Shown here: positions 27,294-35,504 of the stretch, one piece after another
How the letters are laid out: every line of letters begins with the position of its first letter
Numbering within the stretch: position 1 is the stretch's first letter
Assembly: GCA_030599095.1 (NCBI GenBank)
Contig: JAUVOQ010000009.1
Span: 1-43,107 of the forward strand
Direction of reading: 5' to 3'
From: Candidatus Ruthturnera sp.
GTDB taxonomy: Bacteria; Pseudomonadota; Gammaproteobacteria; PS1; Pseudothioglobaceae
Length of the DNA: 43,107 bases
Made by a program: the position numbers and the translations under genes
Notes under the pieces: model-generated
What the model was told of the DNA's origin: nothing
Database searches by the model: none
The model's input: the letters and a program-made list of their open reading frames with translations, nothing else

Positions 27294-30143
27294 ATGACGA
27301 CCATCAAGAAAATGATGCCAATTGTATTAATTTTACTAATTGCCCCAAATGTGTTTGCCCTAGATATGGAGTTCTACACCTATGGTGGTGGACGAGAGAT
27401 TGCAGATGCTTTTAAGCGACTGGCATTCATTTATAGTGACCATCGTTTTGCCACCATGTTCACAGTTGCTGCTGGGTTGGGTGCTATTATGTTGGCCACC
27501 AGCAATAACTTAATTAAACCAATAATGAGTGCTCAAGGCGATCCCTTTGCTTGGCTTAAAGTTGTGGTTATCGGCACTACTTTATACACTGCAGCCATCA
27601 TTCCAACAGGCACCATGCATATTTATGATCCAGTGAATAATTCTACTGAAAGTGTGCCTGGTGTGCCTGATGGTATTATTTTAATTGCTGGACTCTTTAA
27701 TAAACTTGAGCGTGGCATGGTGGATATTACCACCACTGCCAGTGCTTATCCGTATGATAAAACTGCTGGTGGTATTAATTTTAAAGTGTTAATGGACACA
27801 CTCAACAAAACGCCAAAAAATAACTTGTACTACCTCTCTGCAGACGTAGAAGAGTATTATCGAGTGTGTGGCACAGTCGCCGAAGGCATTGTTGGTACTA
27901 ACACGTCATCAAAAAGAAGACAATTTGAGACTGAAAGTTTATATTCTGAATTTCCAAAATATAGAAACTCTGGTATTTGGGTCAATATGTTTGATGGTGA
28001 TAAAGTAATCAGCAATATGACTTGTGCTGAGGCTTGGGACAATGTTTTATTGCCTAAACTTACCCCAGTTGCTATGAATGGTATCCTAGATTCGGTTTGT
28101 AAAAGTAATGGCTTTGATGTTGGTGTTGCTGTTCAGAAAAACGCTTGTGAAGATTTAATCACTCAAGCTTATGCATTACATGGTGTTACGCCAGTTAATG
28201 CAGGTAGTTATATACGGGAAGCGTTTGTTTACCAAAATATTTTAAAATCCATGACACAAGACCCAAATGAAGCTCAATTAGTCTTAACACGTCGTTCATT
28301 AATGTTGCAAGGTATTGGTGCCTTTAATTCTGCCAATGATTTGTTGCCCACTTTGAGAGCAGTGATGATGGCGGTTATTCTAGGTTTGTTTCCATTGTTA
28401 ACTGTATTTTTGGTAACACCCATCTTTAAAGAAGCTGCTAAGTTTATGGTTGGCATGATGCTTTGGCTGACCACATGGGGCGTTGCTGTAGCCATTACTC
28501 ACACTGCAGGCATGGATCAAGCCATTATTGCTTTTAGCGATATTGCCAACACCAAAATGGGCATGGCTAGTTTTTTACTGGCCGAAGAAACCGCCATCAA
28601 AGCATTGGGGTTTTTTGGCAGAATGCAAGTACTCAGTCTAATGCTGGCTTCAGCACTGGCTATGGCACTTTATAAATTTGGTGGTTACGCAATGACTCAA
28701 ATGGCTCAAAATCAAGCACAGAACCTACAAAATATTGGAGATCAATCAGCACAACAAGTGTTAACACCAGAAGGTCGGTCAGCATTTGCCAATCAAGCTG
28801 CACAAGGTTTGGCACATGAGGGTGCAGGTATGGTGCCACAAAATACTATGTCCAACACACCGCCAGTTATGGCTGGTCATGATCGCTTATTCCAAAGTGC
28901 TGCGTTTACGCAAGGATCGACTCAATCACAGATGAGCACGTTAAGTGACAATGGCGGTATTGCTACCAATGCAGATCTAATTGGAGATAGAACAGGTGGC
29001 GACATTGTTGGACAAAACACAGCCTTAGAAAAGGTGGCAGATACTAACAATATTAGCACCTCAGAACAAGCAGTTACTAATGCTGAAACTAGTGCAATTT
29101 CCTATAGAACCTCAGCAGATGCCATCAAAACTTCTCAAGAGAGCTTAGGCGGTGGTCATCAAGTTACTGGCGCAGAAAACATAGCACAAGTCGAGCAAGG
29201 ACAATCTGAAGGTAATATCACCAAACACCAAAATATTGCCAATGCCATTGGTCAAGACAGTAACAATCCTGATGCGCTACGAGGCATTGCTAACAATCTT
29301 GCTAACAATCATGGCAACTATGCGATGACAGGCAAAGACTTGGCAAATAGTGACTTCTTTGATAGATTATCTTCAGTCAAACAAGAAACGATTGGTCATA
29401 ATCCAGATATGTCGTTTGCAGTATCACCAAACTTTAACGATGATGGTAGTCTTGGCAAGATGGATGTCAGTGCTGGTGCTAATCTTGGTATTGATAATTC
29501 TACCAGCTTAAATGATGAAACTAATGTTAGAAGTGGACACAAGGAGGACTATCTCAACTCATATCAAGCGGGTAATAAATTTTATGACAGTACCGACACA
29601 AGTGCAGCAACAATTGGTAATGCGGTTGCAGATATAAATAGTGGCAATACCAATACCATTGCAGCTAAAGGATTTGACAGCCTGGTTGATCACAGTAATA
29701 GAGGTGAGGCAGACTTTAGAGAGCAAGATCGTAGGACGTTAGAGAATCAAATGGTTGGCTGGTGGCAATCAAATGGGCTTAGTGCTAGTGAAAGTATTAG
29801 CGATTCTTCCTCAAAGGAATTAACAGAAAGTGCTGTGTTTGATTCTCAAAAATCATTAATTGGCGGTGCACTTGAGAAGACTTTAGGAGTTAGTGCCGCA
29901 GTTAGTACAAGATTGAATCAACAAACACAATCATCTGAGGAAAATAGATTTAACCCACTTAATGAGGTAGCTTCTAAATTTATTGATGAGGCAAATGGCG
30001 ATACTCAACGTTTAGCACAACTTACGAATGATTTTGATAAACATGCTCGTGAATTGAGAGAAGAAAATGTCAGTTCAAACACAGGATTAACTAGCAATAT
30101 AAATAATGATGCGGATGATATCCTTGAAAAGGATAAAAAGTAA
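27294..30143 (+). CDS. traG: Conjugation protein TraG (assembly and mating-pair stabilisation)
   Basis: The start is taken at ATG 27294 (MTTIKKMMPIVLILLIAPNV, signal-like), 19 bp after traH; the longer frame from 27189 would overlap traH and lacks a signal. The 949-aa product has several N-terminal TM helices (about 40-60, 90-110, 360-390, 395-425, 445-490) with a large loop, and a polar, repeat-rich C-terminal domain (490-949) reaching the periplasm or recipient. F TraG is 938 aa. Last gene of the plus-strand transfer run. Confidence 0.9.
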   Translation: MTTIKKMMPIVLILLIAPNVFALDMEFYTYGGGREIADAFKRLAFIYSDHRFATMFTVAAGLGAIMLATSNNLIKPIMSAQGDPFAWLKVVVIGTTLYTAAIIPTGTMHIYDPVNNSTESVPGVPDGIILIAGLFNKLERGMVDITTTASAYPYDKTAGGINFKVLMDTLNKTPKNNLYYLSADVEEYYRVCGTVAEGIVGTNTSSKRRQFETESLYSEFPKYRNSGIWVNMFDGDKVISNMTCAEAWDNVLLPKLTPVAMNGILDSVCKSNGFDVGVAVQKNACEDLITQAYALHGVTPVNAGSYIREAFVYQNILKSMTQDPNEAQLVLTRRSLMLQGIGAFNSANDLLPTLRAVMMAVILGLFPLLTVFLVTPIFKEAAKFMVGMMLWLTTWGVAVAITHTAGMDQAIIAFSDIANTKMGMASFLLAEETAIKALGFFGRMQVLSLMLASALAMALYKFGGYAMTQMAQNQAQNLQNIGDQSAQQVLTPEGRSAFANQAAQGLAHEGAGMVPQNTMSNTPPVMAGHDRLFQSAAFTQGSTQSQMSTLSDNGGIATNADLIGDRTGGDIVGQNTALEKVADTNNISTSEQAVTNAETSAISYRTSADAIKTSQESLGGGHQVTGAENIAQVEQGQSEGNITKHQNIANAIGQDSNNPDALRGIANNLANNHGNYAMTGKDLANSDFFDRLSSVKQETIGHNPDMSFAVSPNFNDDGSLGKMDVSAGANLGIDNSTSLNDETNVRSGHKEDYLNSYQAGNKFYDSTDTSAATIGNAVADINSGNTNTIAAKGFDSLVDHSNRGEADFREQDRRTLENQMVGWWQSNGLSASESISDSSSKELTESAVFDSQKSLIGGALEKTLGVSAAVSTRLNQQTQSSEENRFNPLNEVASKFIDEANGDTQRLAQLTNDFDKHARELREENVSSNTGLTSNINNDADDILEKDKK

Positions 30144-30145
30144 TA

Positions 30146-30454
30146 TCAAAAACCGTAGTGGCTTTTTTGTGGCTCTATACCATGAGAAGCTTTGACAAAA
30201 TTACTATGATTGAAAGAATATGGTGAGGCAGAGGTATCAACAGGAGAGGCAATACGAGGAATACGCATAAAACCAATAACAACCATTACCACACCAATGC
30301 TCACATGAATAGCAGCACCCAATGCAACACCAACCAAAATAATAGCAACACCTTGGTTTCTTTTTCTGTTGAAATCTTTTTGCTTAGACTTCATATTATC
30401 AGTTGATTTAATTGCTTGAACTTTAGGATAAGAAATTATATTAACTGTGTTCAT
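30146..30454 (-). CDS. Small inner-membrane protein, unknown (102 aa)
   Basis: A soluble N-terminal 32 residues precede two closely spaced hydrophobic helices (about 33-52 and 53-70, QGVAIILVGVALGAAIHVSI) and a short polar tail. It converges on traG with two bases between the stops. No motif recognised. A long inverted repeat sits just upstream (30467-30508). Entry-exclusion or immunity functions often lie after traG, but nothing in the sequence proves this. Confidence 0.55.
   Translation of the reverse strand: MNTVNIISYPKVQAIKSTDNMKSKQKDFNRKRNQGVAIILVGVALGAAIHVSIGVVMVVIGFMRIPRIASPVDTSASPYSFNHSNFVKASHGIEPQKSHYGF
30148..30168 (+). terminator. Weak terminator-like hairpin after traG
   Basis: AAAAACC, five loop bases and GGCTTTTTT sit five bases after the traG stop, inside the 3' end of the convergent gene. 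The stem is short and T-rich on its 3' side, which could end the transfer transcript. Confidence 0.35.
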
Positions 30455-30466
30455 AGGCTTATTATA

Positions 30467-30508
30467 ACAAGGTCTTGGCGAGTATTGTCAATAATATAAA
30501 GACCTTGT
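30467..30508. promoter_or_regulatory. 10-bp inverted repeat, operator-like
   Basis: ACAAGGTCTT (30467-30476) and AAGACCTTGT (30499-30508) are a perfect inverted repeat around 22 AT-rich bases, directly upstream of the minus-strand 102-aa gene. Operator or transcript hairpin; the binding factor is unknown. Confidence 0.5.
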
Positions 30509-30542
30509 AAATCAGATTGGGTTGTAATACCCCGAAAAAACC

Positions 30543-30737
30543 AAACACCTCTAAAGTAGAAAATTCTATAATAAAAAACAAGGTGTTTACTTGACATGAG
30601 AGCGAACGTGGCTTAAACGAGAATCATAACGACTTATGAAGGCAAACATTTCCCAAGAAATGGCTTTAGATGACGTGAGTGAAAGAGGGGCGTTCAGGGC
30701 GACAAATTTAATGAATAATAGAACTAGGAAATGTTTG
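30543..30737 (+). promoter_or_regulatory. Structured leader of the TIR-like operon
   Basis: AAACACCT (30543) pairs with AGGTGTTT (30581), followed by a TTGACA at 30591. Further on, CAAACATTTCC (30643-30653) is perfectly complementary to GGAAATGTTTG (30727-30737). The second arm contains the GGAA ribosome site and ATG (30731) of the 46-aa ORF. A transcript starting near 30610 could thus hide its own first start codon. The 73 bases between the arms are not coding in an obvious way. It may be a regulatory RNA or a thermosensor-like element; no known riboswitch is recognised. Confidence 0.45.
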
Positions 30738-30871
30738 GGGCACAAAACCCATTTAAGGTCTTTGCACAGTTAGTTGGTAAGGACTATTTTTTAAATGGAA
30801 GTGTTGCACTTATGGGTCGAATTCGCCAATTATTAACTGGGAAAACTAGAGTAAAAATTACAGGAGAATAA
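30731..30871 (+). CDS. 46-aa ORF leading the TIR-like operon
   Basis: ATG 30731 after TAGGAA opens a 46-codon basic peptide (MFGAQNPFKVFAQLVGKDYF..., ending TRVKITGE). Its stop is one base before the ATG of the TIR-like gene, and its last codons contain the AGGAG ribosome site of that gene. Either a small component of the system or a translational leader. No family recognised. Confidence 0.5.
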   Translation: MFGAQNPFKVFAQLVGKDYFLNGSVALMGRIRQLLTGKTRVKITGE

Positions 30872-30872
30872 A

Positions 30873-31550
30873 ATGGGAAGAAAAGTTTTTGTATCGTATA
30901 AACATAGTGATACCTCAGTTCAAGGGTTAACTGGGTATTGGAAGGGTACTGCTCGTGATTATGTAGATTATTTAGCCGATAAGACTTTAAAAGATGATGT
31001 TTATAAGGGTGAGGGAGATGAAGATTTAAGTAAGTTTAAAGATGTTACGATTGAAACTCATTTAAAAAATAACATTCATGATAGCAGTATTACACTTGTT
31101 TTAATTTCACCCAATATGAAAGACCGATATGAACGGGAATCAGACCAGTGGATACCTTGGGAAATATCTTATTCACTTAAAGAAATAACAAGAAGTGGCA
31201 AAACAAGCCATACCAATGGAGTATTAGCAGTTGTATTGCCAGATAGGAACGGTAGTTATTCTTACTACATTAGTCAATGTAGTAAAAGTTATAGTTGTGA
31301 TACTGAAAATTTAGCAACTGGCACACTTTTTCAAATTTTAAGAAATAACATGTTTAACTATAACGATAATGAAACTTATGACCGTTCTTGCAACAACTAC
31401 AATTGCAATTCAATAATAAGCCATGGCAAATCAAGTTATATTGGAAGTGTTAAATGGTGTGATTTTATAAGTAATAAAGATTATTATTTAGATAGGACAG
31501 TAAAAATACGAGATGATAGAAAATCTTATAACATAACAAAAGATGTGTAA
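30873..31550 (+). CDS. TIR-like (MTH538/DUF1863, ThsB-type) defence protein
   Basis: The 225-aa protein opens with the TIR-like strand KVFVSYKHSD and continues with TIETHLKNNIHDSSITLVLI and the SDQWIPWEISYSL motif typical of DUF1863. In Thoeris systems ThsB proteins of this fold sense phage and make a cyclic ADP-ribose-type signal from NAD+; other members act as effectors. The C-terminal ~90 residues are Cys/Asn/Tyr-rich and unlike the TIR core. It is coupled to a membrane protein 2 bp downstream and to a 46-aa ORF upstream. No ThsA (Sir2/SLOG or macro) is present, so the pathway would be a variant. Confidence 0.75.
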   Translation: MGRKVFVSYKHSDTSVQGLTGYWKGTARDYVDYLADKTLKDDVYKGEGDEDLSKFKDVTIETHLKNNIHDSSITLVLISPNMKDRYERESDQWIPWEISYSLKEITRSGKTSHTNGVLAVVLPDRNGSYSYYISQCSKSYSCDTENLATGTLFQILRNNMFNYNDNETYDRSCNNYNCNSIISHGKSSYIGSVKWCDFISNKDYYLDRTVKIRDDRKSYNITKDV

Positions 31551-31552
31551 TA

Positions 31553-31972
31553 ATGGACGATAAAGAGCAAGTAGTAAAGCATTTAGAAATAACACAGGGC
31601 GTGATTAATCGCTTGGCAAGTAATTCCTTTTCTATTAAAAGCTGGAGTATGGCGATAATGTCAGCAGCTGTTCTATTTATTAACCAAGATAATAATGTTT
31701 ATTCTCATAATCTTATTTTGGCTTTTTTGATCCCTATTTTTGGTTTTTGGTTGCTGGATGGGTATTTTTTATGGCAAGAGAGATTGTTTAGAGGTGTTTA
31801 TGATGATGTCAGACAGCAAAAAATAACAGATTTTAAAATGGATATTCCTGTTCAACTTAAGAAGGTTAATAATAAATGGATGGATTCTATTTTTTCATTA
31901 ACGCTTGGGATTTTTTATAGCGTTGAGATTGTTTTTATTATTGTGGTGTTTTTTATTTTAAAGGGGTGTTAA
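31553..31972 (+). CDS. Multi-TM partner of TIR-like protein, possible pore effector
   Basis: The 139-aa protein has three hydrophobic segments (about 29-46, 52-74, 112-137) and a conserved-looking entry EITQGVINRLASNSFSIKSW plus LLDGYFLWQERLFRGVYDDV between TM2 and TM3. I recall similar small membrane proteins beside TIR-like genes. The likely role is an effector that disrupts the membrane when the TIR-like protein is activated; this is inference. It has a good ribosome link (GTGTAATAATGG) to the previous gene. Confidence 0.6.
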   Translation: MDDKEQVVKHLEITQGVINRLASNSFSIKSWSMAIMSAAVLFINQDNNVYSHNLILAFLIPIFGFWLLDGYFLWQERLFRGVYDDVRQQKITDFKMDIPVQLKKVNNKWMDSIFSLTLGIFYSVEIVFIIVVFFILKGC

Positions 31973-32054
31973 ATGAGAAGGTCAAAGTAAACTTAAGGGT
32001 GAAAAGGCGGATTTACACAGTTTAATTTACACCCTCGTTTAATTTACACTCCCT

Positions 32055-33665
32055 TTAAAATTTGAAATTACCAAAGTATTTACTTACCGCTTTAATGATG
32101 TCACTTCTACGTTCGCCTCTAGTTAAACGGACGACAAACTCAGGCAAACTCCCGTTAGCTAAACCAAGAGCACCACTAACTTGAGCAGAAAGCGATTTGC
32201 GATTGTATAGTTTTAAAAGCCCCTCATAGTCATTCTCGGTTAATATCTTTTGAAATTCAGTTTCAGTTTTAGAATAAATAGACTTAACATCAATTCCATC
32301 AATCAAAGTCTGCAATGCCTTGTTTAGTTTGGCGTTCCCTTTAGTTTTCTCATTGAATTTTTTGAGACGGAACTTTATTTCACTAGCTACCCTTAGTGAT
32401 ATTTGTGTTTCTAATTCAGCATTAAGGTACTTGAATACAGCAGAAGAAACCTTTGTGAAATCATCTGCTGGGTCTCTTCCCAAATGAATACTAACGACTT
32501 CTAAAACCTCCTGTGTACAAAAGAGATTTTCTACTTCTGCGACATTCAACACAAAAATTGAATCCTTCTCAAGTGCCCCTACTTCCTTTTCCACTCTTCT
32601 GTCTCGGTCAATAAGACCGTACACCTCAAGGTGATGTATTTGAGAGTTTGCCTTTAACGCTTTTACAGACTGAATTACCTGTGTGCAACTTCCTCTAGGT
32701 ATCACAAGATGATTTGATAACACTTCTCGATAAAAACTTACATCGTAGCTACCATTTTCGCCTTCAACAAAAACAACAGGCTTTCTACTTCCTAAAACTT
32801 CTATTAATAAGTCCTCAGGAATATTCTCATCATCCTTAATTTCTTCCCACTCCCAAACTTCACCATCAAACGATTTTAGCCAAACTTTCTTCGCAGCCTC
32901 TTGAGCGGCAGCAAAATCTACGTCGTGGGTTAAATACACAAAAAGACAATCAGGACGAAGCTTTTCTATTTCAGACCACAAAGGCGCCTGAACTGATTTG
33001 TGCAAATGAAGTTCTGGCTCATCAATAACGATGATGCCATCTTTAGGAGCGACAAGACACTGACCAATTAAATAGAATATTACGCGCTCCCCGTCACTCA
33101 TCTCTGAAGAGTTATAAATCTTATCTTGCGCTTCTCTAACTTTTGTTTGAATTCTTAGACCACCAAGTACGAGTTCCCGATGTGGTAATATTTTTTCCCA
33201 TACAGCTTTGACTAAGTTTAGCTTTGTAACTGGAGGTTTAACCTTATCTGTTGATGCTTTTGACGCAGAAAGATATTTAGAGGCTTCCTCTGTATGATCA
33301 GAGAAAAGCCAAACCATTAGCTTTTGGTAATCATTTAGCAAAAAAGTGGCGGGTTTGTTCTGCCATTTGTGACCTATTTTATAGTTCCAGTGTTCTGTGC
33401 CTTCTTGTATTGTATCTGTTCCAAATAACAAATCTTTTTTCGCAAGGTCAATTGCTATAGGAGCGGTTTTATCTGGCATTGTTAATGATTTTTGAGCTGA
33501 AAGCCTGTGTACTTTTTCTTTTTGCGGAGATTGCATTTCGACCCATGTTCCTAGGCGGGTTTTACCTGAACCATTTGCCCCAACAAATAATAGGCTTGTA
33601 GTTGTTCCTATTTCTTGGGTGAGGCCATGATTATTTGGCAGTATTAACTTAAACTTACTATCCAT
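32055..33665 (-). CDS. AAA (OLD/ABC-type) ATPase fused to DUF4435 TOPRIM-like nuclease, PARIS-like
   Basis: The 536-aa protein has Walker A GANGSGKT (29-36), an ABC-type signature SEMSDGERV (187-195), Walker B GIIVIDEPELHLHKS (210-224) and H-loop LTHD. From residue 296 a DUF4435 TOPRIM-like domain follows: VVFVEGENG (Glu301), YGLIDRDRR (Asp353, Asp355) and NVAEVENLF. This is the composition of AriA plus AriB in PARIS, which exist as separate or fused proteins; AriB is known to cut tRNA-Lys after a phage or plasmid trigger. Other AAA-DUF4435 families exist, so the exact system is not settled. By eye it is less AT-rich than its neighbours, suggesting separate acquisition. Confidence 0.75.
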   Translation of the reverse strand: MDSKFKLILPNNHGLTQEIGTTTSLLFVGANGSGKTRLGTWVEMQSPQKEKVHRLSAQKSLTMPDKTAPIAIDLAKKDLLFGTDTIQEGTEHWNYKIGHKWQNKPATFLLNDYQKLMVWLFSDHTEEASKYLSASKASTDKVKPPVTKLNLVKAVWEKILPHRELVLGGLRIQTKVREAQDKIYNSSEMSDGERVIFYLIGQCLVAPKDGIIVIDEPELHLHKSVQAPLWSEIEKLRPDCLFVYLTHDVDFAAAQEAAKKVWLKSFDGEVWEWEEIKDDENIPEDLLIEVLGSRKPVVFVEGENGSYDVSFYREVLSNHLVIPRGSCTQVIQSVKALKANSQIHHLEVYGLIDRDRRVEKEVGALEKDSIFVLNVAEVENLFCTQEVLEVVSIHLGRDPADDFTKVSSAVFKYLNAELETQISLRVASEIKFRLKKFNEKTKGNAKLNKALQTLIDGIDVKSIYSKTETEFQKILTENDYEGLLKLYNRKSLSAQVSGALGLANGSLPEFVVRLTRGERRSDIIKAVSKYFGNFKF

Positions 33666-33738
33666 ATCGCTTAGAATCTTATTTTTTGGGCATAATGCTT
33701 GAATTCACGACACATCAGCGGTCAGCTGGAATGATTTG

Positions 33739-33840
33739 TTAGGTGGTTTTTGTATTATGGCTTGTTGTAAAATAAGCAAGTATAGTGCCTATAATAGCCA
33801 ATATTAGCATAGCCGTTACACCAATTTCTAAACCTGTCAT
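33739..33840 (-). CDS. 33-aa single-TM peptide
   Basis: ATG 33840 follows GGGGGGTAAAAG and encodes MTGLEIGVTAMLILAIIGTI then a short polar tail ending HNTKTT. This is one membrane helix. It lies three bases after the stop of the 57-aa membrane gene and upstream of the AAA-DUF4435 gene on the same strand. Size and layout resemble small toxin-like or sensor peptides. Confidence 0.5.
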   Translation of the reverse strand: MTGLEIGVTAMLILAIIGTILAYFTTSHNTKTT

Positions 33841-33843
33841 CTT

Positions 33844-34017
33844 TTACCCCCCTTTATAAATAATATACGAACCAAGTAATACTAAAATACTTGCAACAAT
33901 GATAGCATATAACGAAAAACTACCATCTTTTATAATGGGAGATATAATTGCTACTGCAAATGTTATTTTTGCAAGGTCATAAATAAATTTACCAAATTCG
34001 CCTAATAAGTGTTTCAT
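33844..34017 (-). CDS. 57-aa two-TM small membrane protein
   Basis: ATG 34017 opens MKHLLGEFGKFIYDLAKITF, followed by two hydrophobic segments (about 18-27 and 34-53) ending SYIIYKGG. The pattern EFGKFIYDLAK resembles small DUF6722-type membrane proteins. It forms a probable minus-strand unit with the 33-aa peptide and, more distantly, the AAA-DUF4435 gene. Confidence 0.5.
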   Translation of the reverse strand: MKHLLGEFGKFIYDLAKITFAVAIISPIIKDGSFSLYAIIVASILVLLGSYIIYKGG

Positions 34018-34046
34018 AATGATTGTATTTTAACATGTATTTATTT

Positions 34047-34133
34047 TCAATCATCCTCGTTGTTCATGAAATAGGTTATCAATGCAACTATAACAAGAGG
34101 ATGCGGTATTGCTGCAACTAAACAATTTAAGAC
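34047..34133 (-). pseudogene. Tail of a third small membrane protein, cut off upstream
   Basis: An open frame without a start reads LVAAIPHPLVIVALITYFMN then EDD and TGA. This is a hydrophobic helix with an acidic end, just upstream of the 57-aa gene. Upstream of it lies the end region of an IS256 relic, which likely removed its 5' part. It may be the former first gene of the unit. Confidence 0.35.
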
Positions 34134-34282
34134 TCAAGAATATTTTTTACACAGTTTTTTTAAACTTAGTTGCCATACTAGCATAAAAAAATCAAGTAAA
34201 CTTCTTTCTATAAATTACCATCTATTCTATCAAATCCGTCTCTACCAATCTATTTAAAAATTCATAATCACTTAATCAATCA

Positions 34283-34545
34283 TCAACCAAAGAAATAAGC
34301 CTTAGAACCTTGCCACTGCTCTGAGATTTCCATCACAACTGCTGTAACCAGCCTTAAACAAGAGTCCTCATTAGCAAATATTTTAGCCACTCTTGTTCGC
34401 TCTTTAACGCTTTGATTAAGCTGCTCAATCATATTGCTTGTTCTAAGTCGTTTTCGATTAACACCAAGCCAAACACTGTTAAACTCTCTAGGAGGTTATC
34501 CTTAGCCCATTTACAGAGTTTGGCATACTGGATTGATATCTGTCA
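34283..34545 (-). pseudogene. IS256-family transposase remnant, C-terminal part
   Basis: NRKRLRTSNMIEQLNQSVKE, then RTRVAKIFANEDSCLRLVTA and VVMEISEQW, is the conserved C-terminal end of IS256 transposases, closed by TGA at 34283-34285. Upstream of about 34500 the frame is broken. The DDE core is absent, so it is inactive. It separates the par genes from the defence island. Confidence 0.75.
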
Positions 34546-34551
34546 TGACCC

Positions 34552-34767
34552 TTATTTTATTATCTTTAAAACAGAATTATAAATTAAGCCATCCTGGGTA
34601 ATTCTTTCTTGCTCTATTAAAAATATTTTCATTTCCTGAAGTCTTGTTTGATTAATTGCAAATGAGCGCTTTGTTGCATTTACATTAATTTTTTCAAACT
34701 GGAATTTTTCATCATTCATAACTTCATCTAAAGATTTGTCTAATAAATCTCTAATACCAATACCCAT
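34552..34767 (-). CDS. Small ParA partner, ParG-like
   Basis: The 71-aa protein has a charged N-terminal part and a C-terminal half ([20 protein letters not shown]) that could form an RHH fold. It overlaps the end of parA by 17 bp. In type Ib partition loci a small RHH protein binds the centromere and stimulates ParA; position and size fit. The gene ends beside the IS256 relic and may be slightly shortened. Confidence 0.55.
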   Translation of the reverse strand: MGIGIRDLLDKSLDEVMNDEKFQFEKINVNATKRSFAINQTRLQEMKIFLIEQERITQDGLIYNSVLKIIK

Positions 34768-35389
34768 GATTTAGTAACTCCTCTTTTAAACTGTTAATTT
34801 CTTGCTGTGCTTTTTTATCTGCAGTATGGAAAACAGTTTGCCCTTCAGAGATTGAGTATGGGTAGGCCATTCTGTTTATAATTGTAGTTTTTAATACTGG
34901 TAATTGTTCCTCGTCTTGACTAAACACATTGACAACTTCATTGGCAAGCTTGGTGTTTGGTACAGCTTGAGAGATAACAATAAATGCTTTTAAGTTTGCG
35001 CCAAGTTCTTGACGTTGTTTGATCATATCAATGAGTTCATCACTCGCCCAGACGTCAAATGCTGATGGTTTGATTGGAACAAGCACAATATCAGAACATT
35101 TTATAGCTGCTACCATGTGTTTTGATAATCGTGGCGCACCATCAATTAAGATAAAATCATAGCCTTTAGTAACGGCTTTAATGTCTGTTGCCAATGATGC
35201 ACGATCTAGTCCGACTACTGGCACAATTTTACCTTCAGTTTCATTGTTCCAGTCTCTTGCTGAACCTTGCGGATCTGAATCAACAATTAAGACCTTGTGC
35301 CCATCTTGTTGTAACGCATAAGCAAGATTAATAACAAGTGTGGTTTTACCAACACCACCTTTTTGGTTAAGTATTGCGATTGTTTTCAT
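34751..35389 (-). CDS. parA: Partition ATPase ParA (type Ib)
   Basis: The 212-aa protein has deviant Walker [10 protein letters not shown] (10-18), the switch [12 protein letters not shown] and Walker [10 protein letters not shown]. No N-terminal HTH is present, as in short ParA/ParF proteins. It moves plasmid copies on the nucleoid together with the small partner encoded downstream. A 17-bp inverted repeat lies 70 bp upstream and may be the operator or centromere. Confidence 0.92.
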   Translation of the reverse strand: MKTIAILNQKGGVGKTTLVINLAYALQQDGHKVLIVDSDPQGSARDWNNETEGKIVPVVGLDRASLATDIKAVTKGYDFILIDGAPRLSKHMVAAIKCSDIVLVPIKPSAFDVWASDELIDMIKQRQELGANLKAFIVISQAVPNTKLANEVVNVFSQDEEQLPVLKTTIINRMAYPYSISEGQTVFHTADKKAQQEINSLKEELLNHGYWY

Positions 35390-35458
35390 TGCGATTATTT
35401 ATTGGTTACGCACATTTCATGATTGTTTATTTCTTTACATAGAAAGCATTATACGCAA

Positions 35459-35496
35459 TAATAAATTAATATAATTATTATTATATTAATTTATTA
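35459..35496. promoter_or_regulatory. 17-bp perfect inverted repeat upstream of parA
   Basis: Arms 35459-35475 and 35480-35496 (ATAAATTAATATAAT and its complement, plus two more pairs) flank TATT. All bases are A/T. It sits between the end of the HNH gene and the parA start. Possible partner-binding operator/centromere; as a terminator it lacks GC. Confidence 0.55.
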
Positions 35497-35504
35497 AAGT
35501 TTCA

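Noticed and set aside
30600-30740. Possible group II intron or known riboswitch
   Set aside because: No domain V-type hairpin, no intron ORF and no recognised aptamer core; kept only as an unidentified leader structure.
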